Positions 9,693 to 18,355 of a DNA stretch of 64,000 nucleotides are shown here, in pieces (the first letter of the stretch is position 1; every line of letters starts with the position of its first letter). Source of the DNA: Bordetella pseudohinzii. GTDB taxonomy: Bacteria > Pseudomonadota > Gammaproteobacteria > Burkholderiales > Burkholderiaceae_B. Position numbers and translations under genes: made by a program. The stretch spans positions 248,001 through 312,000 of the forward strand of contig NZ_JHEP02000001.1 in NCBI RefSeq assembly GCF_000657795.2. Reading direction: 5' to 3'. The notes under the pieces were generated by a model that saw nothing but the letters and a program-made list of their open reading frames with translations, did not search any database and was not told where the DNA came from.

Positions 9693-11300
9693 CTACAGGA
9701 TCTCTTGGCTGATCGCCGCGATGTCCGCCGCATTCAAAGTGCCCGCCGCCTGCTTGAGCTTCAAGCCGTCGAGCACGAAGTTGTATCCCGCCTCGGCCTG
9801 CTGCCGCTTCGCGTTGTACAGATTGCGCGTGGCGTCCAGCACGCTGACGATGTCGTTCAGTCCCGCCTTGAAGCCCTCTTCCTTCTGCTTGAGCGCCAGT
9901 TCGAAAGACTGCACCGAGCTGTTCAACGCCTTGATGCGGTCGATGCCGATGACAATGTTCTGGAAAGAAGAAAACACCTGGCGCTGCACCTTGCGGCGCG
10001 CCAGGCTCAGCTCCGAGGAGGCCGCGCCCAGGCGGCTGGCCGCCGCCTGGCTCATGCCATAGGTGTAGCCGCTCTGGAAGATGGGCACGCTCAGATTGAG
10101 CGTGATGCGAGTGTCGGCCACCGTGCTGCCGCCGCCGAACAGGCTGCCGCCTGTCTCATTGCGGCCGGTCGAGGCGCGCAGGGCCAGGCTGGGGTAATAG
10201 CCGGCGCGCTGCACCGACACCTCTTTCTCGGCCACGGCCACGGCCGCCGAGGCCGCGCGGATGGACCAATTCTGCTCCAGCGCCGTGCGCAGCCAGACCT
10301 GGGCGTCATTGGGCTGCGGCAGCGTCATGGGCAGGTCGCGGCGCACGCGCCGCAGCTTCACATTGCCGTAGCCAATGATCTCCTGCAGGCCCTGCTGCTT
10401 GTCCAGGTAATCGTGGCGCGCCAGCAGCGTATTGGCCTGCTGCAGATCCAGGCGGGCCTGGACTTCGCTCACGCCCACCTCGGTTTCCTGGCCGCTGTGA
10501 TAGCGCGCCTGCACCAGCTCCATCTGCTTTTCGGTGGTGTTGCGCTCGGCCTCGGTCAGCTCGATCTGGTCCTGGGATGCCAGGATGCTCAGATAGGCCG
10601 TGGCCGCGCGCAGCATCAAATCCTGCTGCGCATAGGCATAGCTCGCCACTTCCTTGCGCTCGGCATCCTGCGACTGGCGCCACTTGTGATAGGCGCCCAG
10701 GTCGAAAATGGGCTGGGTCAGCGTCAGCGCCCAGCCGTTCTCGCTCCAGTTGGCCCGGCCCGTCTGGTAGACGGCGTTCTCGCTATCGACCACATTCTGC
10801 TTGACGCGCGCGCGATTGGCCTCGCCCGTCACGCTGGGCAGCAGCCCGGCGCGCGCGGCGGTCACGCCGTAGCCCACGGCCTGCAGCTCCTGATAGGCCC
10901 CGCGCAATTGCGGATCATTCTGCAGCGCCAGCAAATAGACCTGATCCAGCGTCATGGGCTCGGTCTGCGCCGGCAGCTCGGCGGCGTTATAGGCCGGCAT
11001 GTCCTCGGCCCGGTAGCTCGCCGGCGCCGGCAACTCGGTCTTCTCATCGAAGGGCGGCGCGGGCACGGGATCGACCTGGTCCATGCGCGCGCTCGGCGCG
11101 GGCTGGCCGAAACCAGAGTCTTCCTGCGGACCGGCCAGTTCCGTCTTGAGCAGACCCGCGTCGGTCTGGATCTGCGCCGGCGTGGCCTCGGTCTGGTGCA
11201 GCTCGCGCGTGGCGCAGCCGCCCAGCCCCAGCGTGGCGGCCAGTATCGTCAGCGCCATCCAGGCCGGGCGGCGCGCAGCACGCTTATTGTCTTCAGTCAT
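9693..11300 (-). CDS. TolC/OprM-family outer-membrane efflux lipoprotein
   Basis: This 535-aa protein starts with a signal peptide ending LGLGGC, a lipobox, so it should be lipidated in the outer membrane. The body has the long-helix, two-repeat pattern of TolC-type trimeric channels (for example LTLTQPIFDLGAYHKWRQSQ and LNLSVPIFQSGYTYG). Its length is normal for the family. Its ATG lies inside the last codons of the upstream gene (8-nt overlap) with little Shine-Dalgarno sequence, implying translational coupling. The position directly before the giant adhesin suggests it is the outer-membrane exit channel for that protein. No ABC transporter or HlyD adaptor is seen in the window. Confidence 0.9.
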   Translation of the reverse strand: MTEDNKRAARRPAWMALTILAATLGLGGCATRELHQTEATPAQIQTDAGLLKTELAGPQEDSGFGQPAPSARMDQVDPVPAPPFDEKTELPAPASYRAEDMPAYNAAELPAQTEPMTLDQVYLLALQNDPQLRGAYQELQAVGYGVTAARAGLLPSVTGEANRARVKQNVVDSENAVYQTGRANWSENGWALTLTQPIFDLGAYHKWRQSQDAERKEVASYAYAQQDLMLRAATAYLSILASQDQIELTEAERNTTEKQMELVQARYHSGQETEVGVSEVQARLDLQQANTLLARHDYLDKQQGLQEIIGYGNVKLRRVRRDLPMTLPQPNDAQVWLRTALEQNWSIRAASAAVAVAEKEVSVQRAGYYPSLALRASTGRNETGGSLFGGGSTVADTRITLNLSVPIFQSGYTYGMSQAAASRLGAASSELSLARRKVQRQVFSSFQNIVIGIDRIKALNSSVQSFELALKQKEEGFKAGLNDIVSVLDATRNLYNAKRQQAEAGYNFVLDGLKLKQAAGTLNAADIAAISQEIL

Positions 11301-12135
11301 AGTAGACCGTCAAAAACTCATGACCATCCCGCGCGGTGCCGGCAGCCAGGCTATACAGGCTGCGAGGTTCGTCGGGCACAAGGAATCCCAGCACCTCGCT
11401 CTCGGGCAGCGCGAGGCTGGCGGCCAGGCGCAGCAGATCGGGAATGAAGCCGCGCAGCGGCAGATCCGCCCCGCGGAACGTCACCGTGAAGGAGTCGCGC
11501 CGGCTCTCGGCCTCGTCCACCTCCAGAAACATGAAGCGCGACGGATCGGCCGCCTCGGCCGCGCGGCCGATGACATCGCTGGCCATCCGCCTGAGCACCG
11601 GCTGGGCCAGGCGCTCAAGATAGGGCTGCAAATAGCCTTCGAAAGCCTCGCGATCCTGCAAGTGGCGCATGCGGTAGGCCGTGATGCCCGCCACGCGCCC
11701 GGTCGCCGGATGCCATTTGTAGCCGCAGCCCAAGGGCAGCACGCCATGCTGGCGCAGCGTCTCGGGCGCGGGCATGAACTCCAGATAGACGCGGTAGGTG
11801 TCGCCGTCGTCGATATCCGGCTCATAGGCAAAGAACATGGCGCGCGCCTGCTCCATGTCCTGCATGATGCGCATCCACAATGACTGCGGAATCGCCAGGG
11901 CGCGCGACAACGTCGCAAAGTCCAGCATGCGCCAGTGCTCGCGCTGCACGCCCAGCAGAAAGCGGTTGCCGACCAGGCCCGAGGCCGAGAACTTCATCGA
12001 CCACTCCACGCCGTCGATCTGCTTGCCCTTGAACACCGAGAGCAGGCGGTCAGCCCAGAATCTGCGCTCCCCCCGCAGCGTATGCAGGGGGATATGCACA
12101 TCCTCGCCGGCCGGGCCGAGCGTTGCGGTCACCAT
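11293..12135 (-). CDS. Conserved-looking hypothetical protein in adhesin operon
   Basis: This 280-aa protein is not recognised. It is soluble-looking, with no signal peptide or membrane segment. It is rich in aromatic and Arg residues (RGERRFWADRLLSVF, CGYKWHPATGR) and ends HEFLTVYYD. It sits 16 bp after the SapC gene and overlaps the TolC-like gene by 8 bp, so it is almost certainly co-transcribed with both. An accessory role in synthesis, folding or export of the giant surface protein is inferred from context only. The start is the first ATG, with a weak ribosome-binding site. Confidence 0.7.
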   Translation of the reverse strand: MVTATLGPAGEDVHIPLHTLRGERRFWADRLLSVFKGKQIDGVEWSMKFSASGLVGNRFLLGVQREHWRMLDFATLSRALAIPQSLWMRIMQDMEQARAMFFAYEPDIDDGDTYRVYLEFMPAPETLRQHGVLPLGCGYKWHPATGRVAGITAYRMRHLQDREAFEGYLQPYLERLAQPVLRRMASDVIGRAAEAADPSRFMFLEVDEAESRRDSFTVTFRGADLPLRGFIPDLLRLAASLALPESEVLGFLVPDEPRSLYSLAAGTARDGHEFLTVYYD

Positions 12136-12151
12136 GGTGGCGCGGTCCCGC

Positions 12152-12943
12152 TCAGGCGGCCGCTTCCCGCGGCGCCGCGTCGGTCGTCGAGGCGACTTCC
12201 TGCTGCTGCAGGGCCTTCTGGCGGCGCTGCTCGTCCAGCATCATGGCCAGGCGCGGCACATTGCCCAGCGAGGCGCGGTGCAGCTCGATCAGGCGCAGGA
12301 TGCCCGCGCGGTGCAGCTCGACCACGCGCACGTCGTCGATGCCGGCGAACTTCTGGTCATCCACGACCCAGAAACCGCTCAGGTAGCGATCGCCCTCGGC
12401 CTGCGAAATCGTGATGGTCTTGGCCACCAGCAGCCCCAGCTCGTTCAGGCGCTGCGCCATCTGCTTGGTCAGCTCCATCTCGCCCTGGAAAACGCGCAGG
12501 AACTCCATCATCTGGGTCAGATAGCCGGTCTCCTTGCCATCCTCGAACAGGGCCACGCCTTCGGCGCGGTTGATGCCCGGATAGGACTCGTCAATACAGA
12601 CCGCCAGGCGATCGGTATCCGAGGTCGTGCCCAGCACAAAGGGATAGCGGCGCGCGAAGGCCGGGACATAGGTATCGGCCTTCCACATTCCCTCGGCGGT
12701 CACGAAGAGATTGGAGCGGTCTTCCAGACCCAGCAGCACGGCCACATGGAAATTGCCCTGCTCATCGCCCACGAAGACGATGGGATAGTGGCGTCCGGCG
12801 TCGGCGAACTCGCTGGCCGCGATGGGCAGCGCATTGGTGTCGCGCGCGAAGGCGTAGTGATCCGGCTGAATCTGGATCTTCGTGTCCTGGTGCGCGGCAC
12901 GGTCCAGCGCCACGGCGCGCTCATAGAAAACGGTTGCGGACAT
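12152..12943 (-). CDS. SapC family protein
   Basis: This 263-aa protein resembles SapC, a family found beside S-layer and giant surface-protein genes. Typical features are the N-terminal PDHYAFARDTNALPIAASEF region, PIVFVGDEQGN, and a central YVPAFARRYPFVL segment followed by LAVCIDE. There is no signal peptide. A good Shine-Dalgarno sequence (AGGAGG, 10 nt before the ATG) marks the start and the likely beginning of the transcript, because roughly 270 bp of non-coding DNA lies upstream. The biochemical role of SapC is unknown. A Gln/Ala-rich tail ends the protein. Confidence 0.85.
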   Translation of the reverse strand: MSATVFYERAVALDRAAHQDTKIQIQPDHYAFARDTNALPIAASEFADAGRHYPIVFVGDEQGNFHVAVLLGLEDRSNLFVTAEGMWKADTYVPAFARRYPFVLGTTSDTDRLAVCIDESYPGINRAEGVALFEDGKETGYLTQMMEFLRVFQGEMELTKQMAQRLNELGLLVAKTITISQAEGDRYLSGFWVVDDQKFAGIDDVRVVELHRAGILRLIELHRASLGNVPRLAMMLDEQRRQKALQQQEVASTTDAAPREAAA

Positions 12944-13215
12944 TTGGTAAACCCCTCCTGAAAACTGTTACCTGTCTTGCTGGCCAGCGCCTGTGCCCCC
13001 CCCAACCGCCCCCAGGAAACCAAGGGTTTTCCCGTATTGAACAGAAAACGGCTGTTCGTGAGCAATAGTGTCAGACGCTAGGAAAAAACGAAATAATTAG
13101 ACTGACTTCTGTCAATACTCGTCTATGCCTGAAACTGGGTATTTCCCCTCCGGAAAAGCCCGTGGCACAAGGCTCGCCGGCCACCGGCTGGGCCGCAGAC
13201 AACACGAGCCTCCCC

Positions 13216-13893
13216 TCAGTCCAGCAGACCGCGCGCCCGCGCGGCATGAACCGCCTTGGTGCGCGAGGACACGACCAGCTTGCGATAGATATGTTTGATA
13301 TGGCGCTCGACCGTGTAGCGCGACAGATGCAATTGCTCGGCAATCTCGCGATTGCCCAGGCCCGAAGCCACCAGGCGCAGAATCTGGGTCTCGCGCGGGC
13401 TCAGGGGGCCGACGGGATCGGGCAGGTCCGCGGGCCGGCCGCGGAACTCCTGCAGCAGACGCCGCGCCACGAAGGGATCGATGGGCGCGCCGCCGCTCAG
13501 GATGCTGCGCACCGCGATGCTGACCTCCAGGTCGTCGCGCTCCTTGAGCACATAGCCCGAAGCGCCAGCGCGCAAGGCGGCCAGGATGGCCTCCTCCGAA
13601 CTCCAGGCCGACACCACCAGAATGGCCATCTGGGGGTTGGCGGCATACATCTCGGCGATGAGGTCCACGCCGCTGCCGTCCGGCAAGCCCAGGTCCACCA
13701 GCGCCACGGCGGCGGGCTGGCGCGAAAGACTGGCCCGCGCCTCGGCCAGGGAGCCGGCGAAATACAGCGCGTCCTGCTCATAGCCCAGGCGCAGCAATAC
13801 CCTTTCCAGCCGGTCGCGCACCGGCGGCTCATCCTCTATCAACAGCACTGGTGCCCGCAGCGCGAAGTCGAGAATGGTTGGAAGGGCGGACAT
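13216..13893 (-). CDS. LuxR/NarL-type response regulator
   Basis: The 225-aa protein has a receiver domain (residues about 14-130) with acidic residues in LLIEDE, phospho-acceptor Asp67 in VALVDLGLPDG, Ser95 and Lys117. A LuxR helix-turn-helix follows (about 164-225: LSPRETQILRLVASG, NREIAEQLHLSRYTVERHI). No histidine kinase gene lies in the window, so its partner is elsewhere. It precedes the SapC/TolC/adhesin genes on the same strand across a roughly 270-bp gap. That makes it a candidate regulator of them, an inference from position. Confidence 0.9.
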   Translation of the reverse strand: MSALPTILDFALRAPVLLIEDEPPVRDRLERVLLRLGYEQDALYFAGSLAEARASLSRQPAAVALVDLGLPDGSGVDLIAEMYAANPQMAILVVSAWSSEEAILAALRAGASGYVLKERDDLEVSIAVRSILSGGAPIDPFVARRLLQEFRGRPADLPDPVGPLSPRETQILRLVASGLGNREIAEQLHLSRYTVERHIKHIYRKLVVSSRTKAVHAARARGLLD

Positions 13894-14081
13894 AGGATCG
13901 GGTCGCTTGCGTCAGAATATGACAGCCTCGGCGCCAAGACCGGCCGGGCTAGGAGTATGAAAAAAATAGATAAATCGGATTACAAGTGCGGGCGAAGAAT
14001 AGCACTGCTGTCGCGTCAAGCGGGATGAAATCCAGCCCAACCCCCACGAATCCGGCATCAAGTGTTTTATATCGAAACATA

Positions 14082-14130
14082 TCGGGGATATATATCAACG
14101 TGCAGCCACGTTAACCCCGAATCATTTTTT
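14082..14130 (+). terminator. Hairpin plus T6, possible intrinsic terminator of an unannotated plus-strand RNA
   Basis: An outer stem TCGGGG/CCCCGA encloses a perfect inner stem AACGTG-CAGC-CACGTT, with an asymmetric bulge, and TTTTTT follows at 14125-14130. No plus-strand gene lies upstream that would need this terminator, so it may end a small RNA. The bulge lowers confidence. Confidence 0.3.
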
Positions 14131-14292
14131 CGAAAATAGAAAAATCGCGCAAAACCAATACAAAACCTTGCGCGAGTCATCGCGAGCGAACGATAACAAC
14201 ATTGCCGGGGACCGTCATCCGCCTTTAGTCGTAGAGAGCGCGGGCCCAAAAGCCCTGTCTGCGGCAAGGGCTTGCTTCGCTTCAATAATAAA

Positions 14293-14311
14293 AATACATA
14301 CCATTCTTATC
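14293..14311. promoter_or_regulatory. Weak Fur-box-like sequence upstream of sodA
   Basis: The 19-mer AATACATACCATTCTTATC matches the classical Fur 19-mer at 11 of 19 positions by eye, best in its 3' half (TTATC). Mn-type sodA genes are iron-repressed by Fur in several bacteria, which makes the site plausible. The match is modest. Confidence 0.25.
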
Positions 14312-14408
14312 ATCGATCCAGGAAGTCCCCGACCATGCAGGCCCTCTCCGCTCCCGCCGCGCGCCATGCCGACGTTTCCTGTCCTCCCCCGACAAGAAGG
14401 AGATCGAA

Positions 14409-15020
<612 letters not shown>

Positions 15021-15080
15021 GGCCAGGCGTTTGCGCGGCGGGCCAAGCGGATGACGTCGCTTCCTGTCTGCGCCGCGGGT

Positions 15081-16292
15081 TCAGGCCCGCCTGCGCATAT
15101 CGGCCAGCGCCCAATAATGGATCGCCAGGCCGGCCAGCGCCAGCAGGCCGCCCACCCAGCCGGTGGACGACCAGCCCAGGCCGGCGTCGATGGCCACGCC
15201 GCCCAGCCAGGCGCCCAGTGCATTGGCGATATTGAAGGCGGAGTGGTTCAGGGCGGCGGCCAGGGTCTGGGCGTCGCCGGCCACATCCATCAGCCGCGTC
15301 TGCAAGGTGGCGCCCAGGGCCACCACGGTGCCAATCAGCAACACGTTGAGCGAGCCCAGGACGGCGCTGTGCGAGGTCAGGAAAAAGGCGCTCATCACGA
15401 TGGCCGCCCAGATCAGCACATAGCGGATGGTGCGTTCCATATTGCGGTCGGCCAGACGCGATCCCAGCAGATTGCCGCCCACCATGCCCGCGCCGAACAG
15501 CGCCAGCACCAGCGGCACCCAGGCCTCGGGCAGATGCGCCACCTCTATCATGGTGGGCTTGATATAGCTGAACACGGAAAAAATGCCGCCCGAACCGATG
15601 GCGCCTATGCCCAGGGTCAGGATGACCTGCTTGCGGCGCAGGGCATCGAGTTCGCGCAGCGGACTGGCGGCCTTGTTGCCGGGGCTGTAGGGCACCCAGC
15701 GCCAGACCAGCAGCGCCGTGAGCAGGCCGATGGCTCCCACGATGGCGAAGGCCGAGCGCCAGCCCAGCCACTGCCCGATGGCCGCGGCGATGGGCACGCC
15801 CACCAAGGTCGCGATGGTCAGGCCCAGCAGGACCATGGCCACGGCCTGGGTGCGCCGGTGCAAGGGCACCAGCCCGGCGGCCACCAGGGCGGCCACGCCG
15901 AAATACGTGCCATGCGGAAAACCCGTCAGGAAGCGCGCCAGCGCCATGGAGGCAAAGCCGGGCGCCATGGCGCTGACCATATTGCCCAGCGCGAAGACCA
16001 GCATCAGGCCGATCAGGAAACTGCGCCGCGGCAGGCGCGCGCCCAGCACGGCCAATAGCGGCGCGCCGATCACCACGCCCAGCGCGTAGATACTGATCAA
16101 ATGGCCGGCCTGCGGGATGGAAATGCCGAGATCGCGGGCGGCATCGGGCAAAAGGCCCATGATGACGAATTCGCCGGTGCCGATGCCGAAACCGCCCACG
16201 CCCAGGGCAAAAAGGGCCCGACGGGTCTGGGCGGGAGACAGTTCGGAAGACGGAGGGGCAAGCTCGTCGGCAATGCCTGCGGAAGTGGACAT
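15081..16292 (-). CDS. MFS transporter, AraJ/NepI-like (DHA1) exporter
   Basis: A 403-aa inner-membrane protein with the twelve-helix pattern of the major facilitator superfamily. The first helix region (ALFALGVGGFGIGTGEFVIMGLLPDAARDLGIS) and the loop motif GARLPRRSFLIG are typical of the AraJ/NepI/chloramphenicol-resistance group of drug and metabolite exporters. The substrate cannot be read from the sequence. The ATG at 16292 is preferred over an in-frame TTG six bases upstream; neither has a strong Shine-Dalgarno sequence. It is divergent from the repair gene at 16457. Confidence 0.9.
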   Translation of the reverse strand: MSTSAGIADELAPPSSELSPAQTRRALFALGVGGFGIGTGEFVIMGLLPDAARDLGISIPQAGHLISIYALGVVIGAPLLAVLGARLPRRSFLIGLMLVFALGNMVSAMAPGFASMALARFLTGFPHGTYFGVAALVAAGLVPLHRRTQAVAMVLLGLTIATLVGVPIAAAIGQWLGWRSAFAIVGAIGLLTALLVWRWVPYSPGNKAASPLRELDALRRKQVILTLGIGAIGSGGIFSVFSYIKPTMIEVAHLPEAWVPLVLALFGAGMVGGNLLGSRLADRNMERTIRYVLIWAAIVMSAFFLTSHSAVLGSLNVLLIGTVVALGATLQTRLMDVAGDAQTLAAALNHSAFNIANALGAWLGGVAIDAGLGWSSTGWVGGLLALAGLAIHYWALADMRRRA

Positions 16293-16456
16293 AGACAAAG
16301 AGGGACTCGGAAACGGAAACAGGCCCGCCGCGGGGCGGGACGGGCCGGTGCAATGGTAACGCCAACCCGCCGGCCCGGCCCGTCATGGCCATGTCCGAAA
16401 ACGGCGAGAAAAAGTAAGCTCTCCTGGCTACAGTAGACGCCATGGAGGACAGGGCA

Positions 16457-17839
16457 ATGATCAACGACGCACCCCAGGCATGGTATTCCGCCTTCAAGGC
16501 GAAGGACGCGAGGTTCGACGGGCGATTCTTCGTGGCCGTTTCGTCCACCGGCATCTACTGCCGTCCCGTCTGCCCGGCCAAGCTGCCCAAGCTGGAAAAC
16601 TGCAGCTTCCACCAGACCGCGGCGTCGGCCGAACAGGCCGGCTACCGCCCCTGCCTGATCTGCCGGCCCGAACTGGCCCCCGGCCAGGCGCGCATCGACG
16701 CCTCGGCCTCGCTGGCCCGCCGGGCGGCCAGGCTGCTCGAAGACCAATGCGGCAGCGACGCCTCGCTGGACGCGCTGGCGCGGCGCCTGGGCTGCACCGA
16801 CCGCCACCTGCGCCGCGTCTTCAAGGCCGAACTCGGCGTCTCGCCCGTCCAGTACATGCAGACCGCCCGCCTGCTCCTGGCCAAGAACCTGCTCACCGAC
16901 ACCGACCTGCCCGTGCTCGACGTGGCCATGGCCTCGGGCTTCGGCAGCCTCAGGCGCTTCAACGCGCTGTTCAAGACCCGCTACCGGCTTGTTCCCACCG
17001 CCTTGCGGCGCCGCAAGCGCGCCGAGCCGGCCAGCCCGCTCACGCTCACCCTGAGCTACCGCCCGCCCTATCAATGGGAAGCCATTCTCGGCTTCCTGGC
17101 CTCGCGCGCCATCCCCGGCGTCGAACACATCGACGGCGCGCGCTATGCCCGGGCCGTTGCCCTCGATGCCCCCAACGGCAAAACCCATACCGGCTGGATA
17201 CGCATCGCCCACCTGCCCAAGAAAAACGCGCTCGAACTGCAAGCCTCCCTGTCGCTGCTGCCCGTGCTCCCCCTGGTCCTGGCCCGGGTGCGCCACCTCT
17301 TCGACCTGGGTTGCGACCCCCAGGCCGTGCACCAGGGCCTGAGCGCGATGAACAGCCTCGCCCCCGGCCTGCAGACCCTGGGCACCCGTCTGCCCGGCAG
17401 CTTCGACCCCTTCGAAATGGCCGTGCGGGCCGTGCTCGGCCAGCAAATCACGGTCGGCGCGGCCCGCACCCTGGCAAGCCGCATCGTCGACCATTACGGC
17501 CATCCCGTGCCCACCGGCATCGCCGGCCTGAGCCACGCCTTTCCGTCGCCGCGGCGCATCCTCGCCCTGCCAGGCGACATCGAAAGCCATATGGGCCCGA
17601 TCGGCATCATCCGCACGCGCGCGCGCACCATACGCGCCCTGGCCCAGGCGCTGGCCGAACAACACATCGACTTCGGCCCCGGCGCGCTGCCCGAAGCCGA
17701 GGTCGAAAAACTCCTCGCGCTGCCCGGCATCGGCCCCTGGACGGCCCAATACATCGCCATGCGCGCCATGGCCTGGCCCGACGCCTTCCTGCCCACCGAC
17801 TACGGCGTCAAAAAAGTGCCTGTGTCAAGCCCCCAGTGA
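16457..17839 (+). pseudogene. alkA: Ada-N/AraC/AlkA DNA-3-methyladenine glycosylase, 3' end removed at ICE junction
   Basis: The protein starts with an Ada-type zinc domain (Cys35, Cys39, Cys66, Cys69) and an AraC helix-turn-helix (about 85-180). An AlkA glycosylase domain follows with the helix-hairpin-helix LPGIGPWTAQYIAMRA and the catalytic-loop Asp in PTDYGVKK. After GVKK, at an A6 run, the sequence becomes unrelated (VPVSSPQ, stop) inside an ICE hairpin. The last ~45-50 residues of the usual fold are missing, so glycosylase activity is probably lost. GGAGG 8 nt upstream supports the ATG at 16457. The missing 3' part is not found at the other ICE end. Confidence 0.88.
17809..17815. other. 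attR-like core, CAAAAAA, at alkA junction
   Basis: CAAAAAA marks the point where the alkA reading frame stops resembling its family. The same 7-mer in the same orientation occurs at 57502-57508 at the integrase end of the ICE. T-rich cores are known for Tn4371-family elements. The exact crossover within the A-run cannot be resolved by eye. Confidence 0.65.
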
Positions 17840-17854
17840 AAATCGCTGGGGGCT
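17828..17854. other. Perfect 9-bp stem-loop just inside the ICE right end
   Basis: AGCCCCCAG, a 9-nt loop and CTGGGGGCT form a perfect stem 12 bp inside the junction. It also supplies the premature stop codon of truncated alkA. It could be an integrase/excisionase arm site or a transcription barrier. No T-run follows. Confidence 0.4.
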
Positions 17855-18035
17855 CAAAAGCTTATACAGGACACGGGTTTAGCTCTACTTCGGGCCGCTT
17901 TGCGGGGCTGCGGCTTTGTGGGCTAGGAGCCACATAAGAGCGTCGCGGTAGAAAGCCGGAGCGTACTGCGTCGGGGGCGATTGCCAGCAGACGGTAGGCT
18001 TGCCCGGCCATCATAGCCCAATCAGTCGCGGCGCT

Positions 18036-18078
18036 CCAGAACGAGAACGAAGAACGCGCAGCGTTGGGCTGCGCGTTC
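18036..18078 (-). terminator. Likely terminator of the tra/trb operon
   Basis: On the minus strand, 31 bp after the DUF2274 stop codon, GAACGCGCAGC (arms 18052-18062 and 18068-18078, 11 bp perfect, 5-nt loop) is followed by a T/C-rich stretch (TTCGTTCTCGTTCTGG). This is the first strong hairpin after the trb operon. Confidence 0.55.
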
Positions 18079-18109
18079 GAGGGTGCATCGGCAATGCGTC
18101 CGTGTATTG

Positions 18110-18355
18110 TCAGCTCGGCTTCGGCGGTGCGGGCTTGCTCGCGCCTCCCTTCCTGAATCCCCGGTCGCCGGCGATGAACGCCTCCAGCATGTGCGGGATC
18201 AGCGTCACGGCATCGACAGTCTCGCCATACGCCTGCGCGTGCAGCGCGGCGTAGCGGTCGAGATCGGCCTTCAAGCTGGCCGGGCAGGCAAAGGTCAGCT
18301 TGATGCTCTCGGTCTTGGGCAGCGGCCCCAGCCGCAGCTTTTTGGTCGTGCTCAT
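18110..18355 (-). CDS. DUF2274 protein, last gene of trb operon
   Basis: This 81-aa protein matches the DUF2274 family, small proteins found next to trbI in Tn4371-like ICEs (LRLGPLPKTESIKLTFACPASLKADLDRYAALHAQ). The pattern suggests a short ribbon-helix-like or oligomerising protein. Its ATG overlaps the trbI stop codon by 4 nt, showing co-translation with the mating-pore genes. Function is unknown. Longer upstream starts in the same frame run through trbI and are rejected. Confidence 0.85.
   Translation of the reverse strand: MSTTKKLRLGPLPKTESIKLTFACPASLKADLDRYAALHAQAYGETVDAVTLIPHMLEAFIAGDRGFRKGGASKPAPPKPS

Larger units (their letters stand above)
13894..14396. other. AT-richer intergenic region between response regulator and sodA
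   Basis: About 500 bp without a convincing gene. It is clearly more AT-rich than its surroundings, with several poly-A and poly-T patches. It contains a hairpin followed by T6 on the plus strand (14082-14130) and a possible Fur-like site (14293-14311). It probably holds the divergent promoters of the regulator gene and sodA. Short open frames in it lack Shine-Dalgarno sequences and recognisable domains. Confidence 0.5.

Noticed and set aside
14067-14285. A 72-codon minus-strand open frame upstream of sodA
   Set aside because: No Shine-Dalgarno sequence, no recognisable domain, and it lies in the AT-rich promoter region.
15037-15091. GGCGGGCC/GGCCCGCC inverted repeat between sodA and the MFS gene as a terminator
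   Set aside because: The loop is about 39 nt and no T-run follows. CTGGCC-TGA-GGCCAG at the sodA stop also lacks a T-run.
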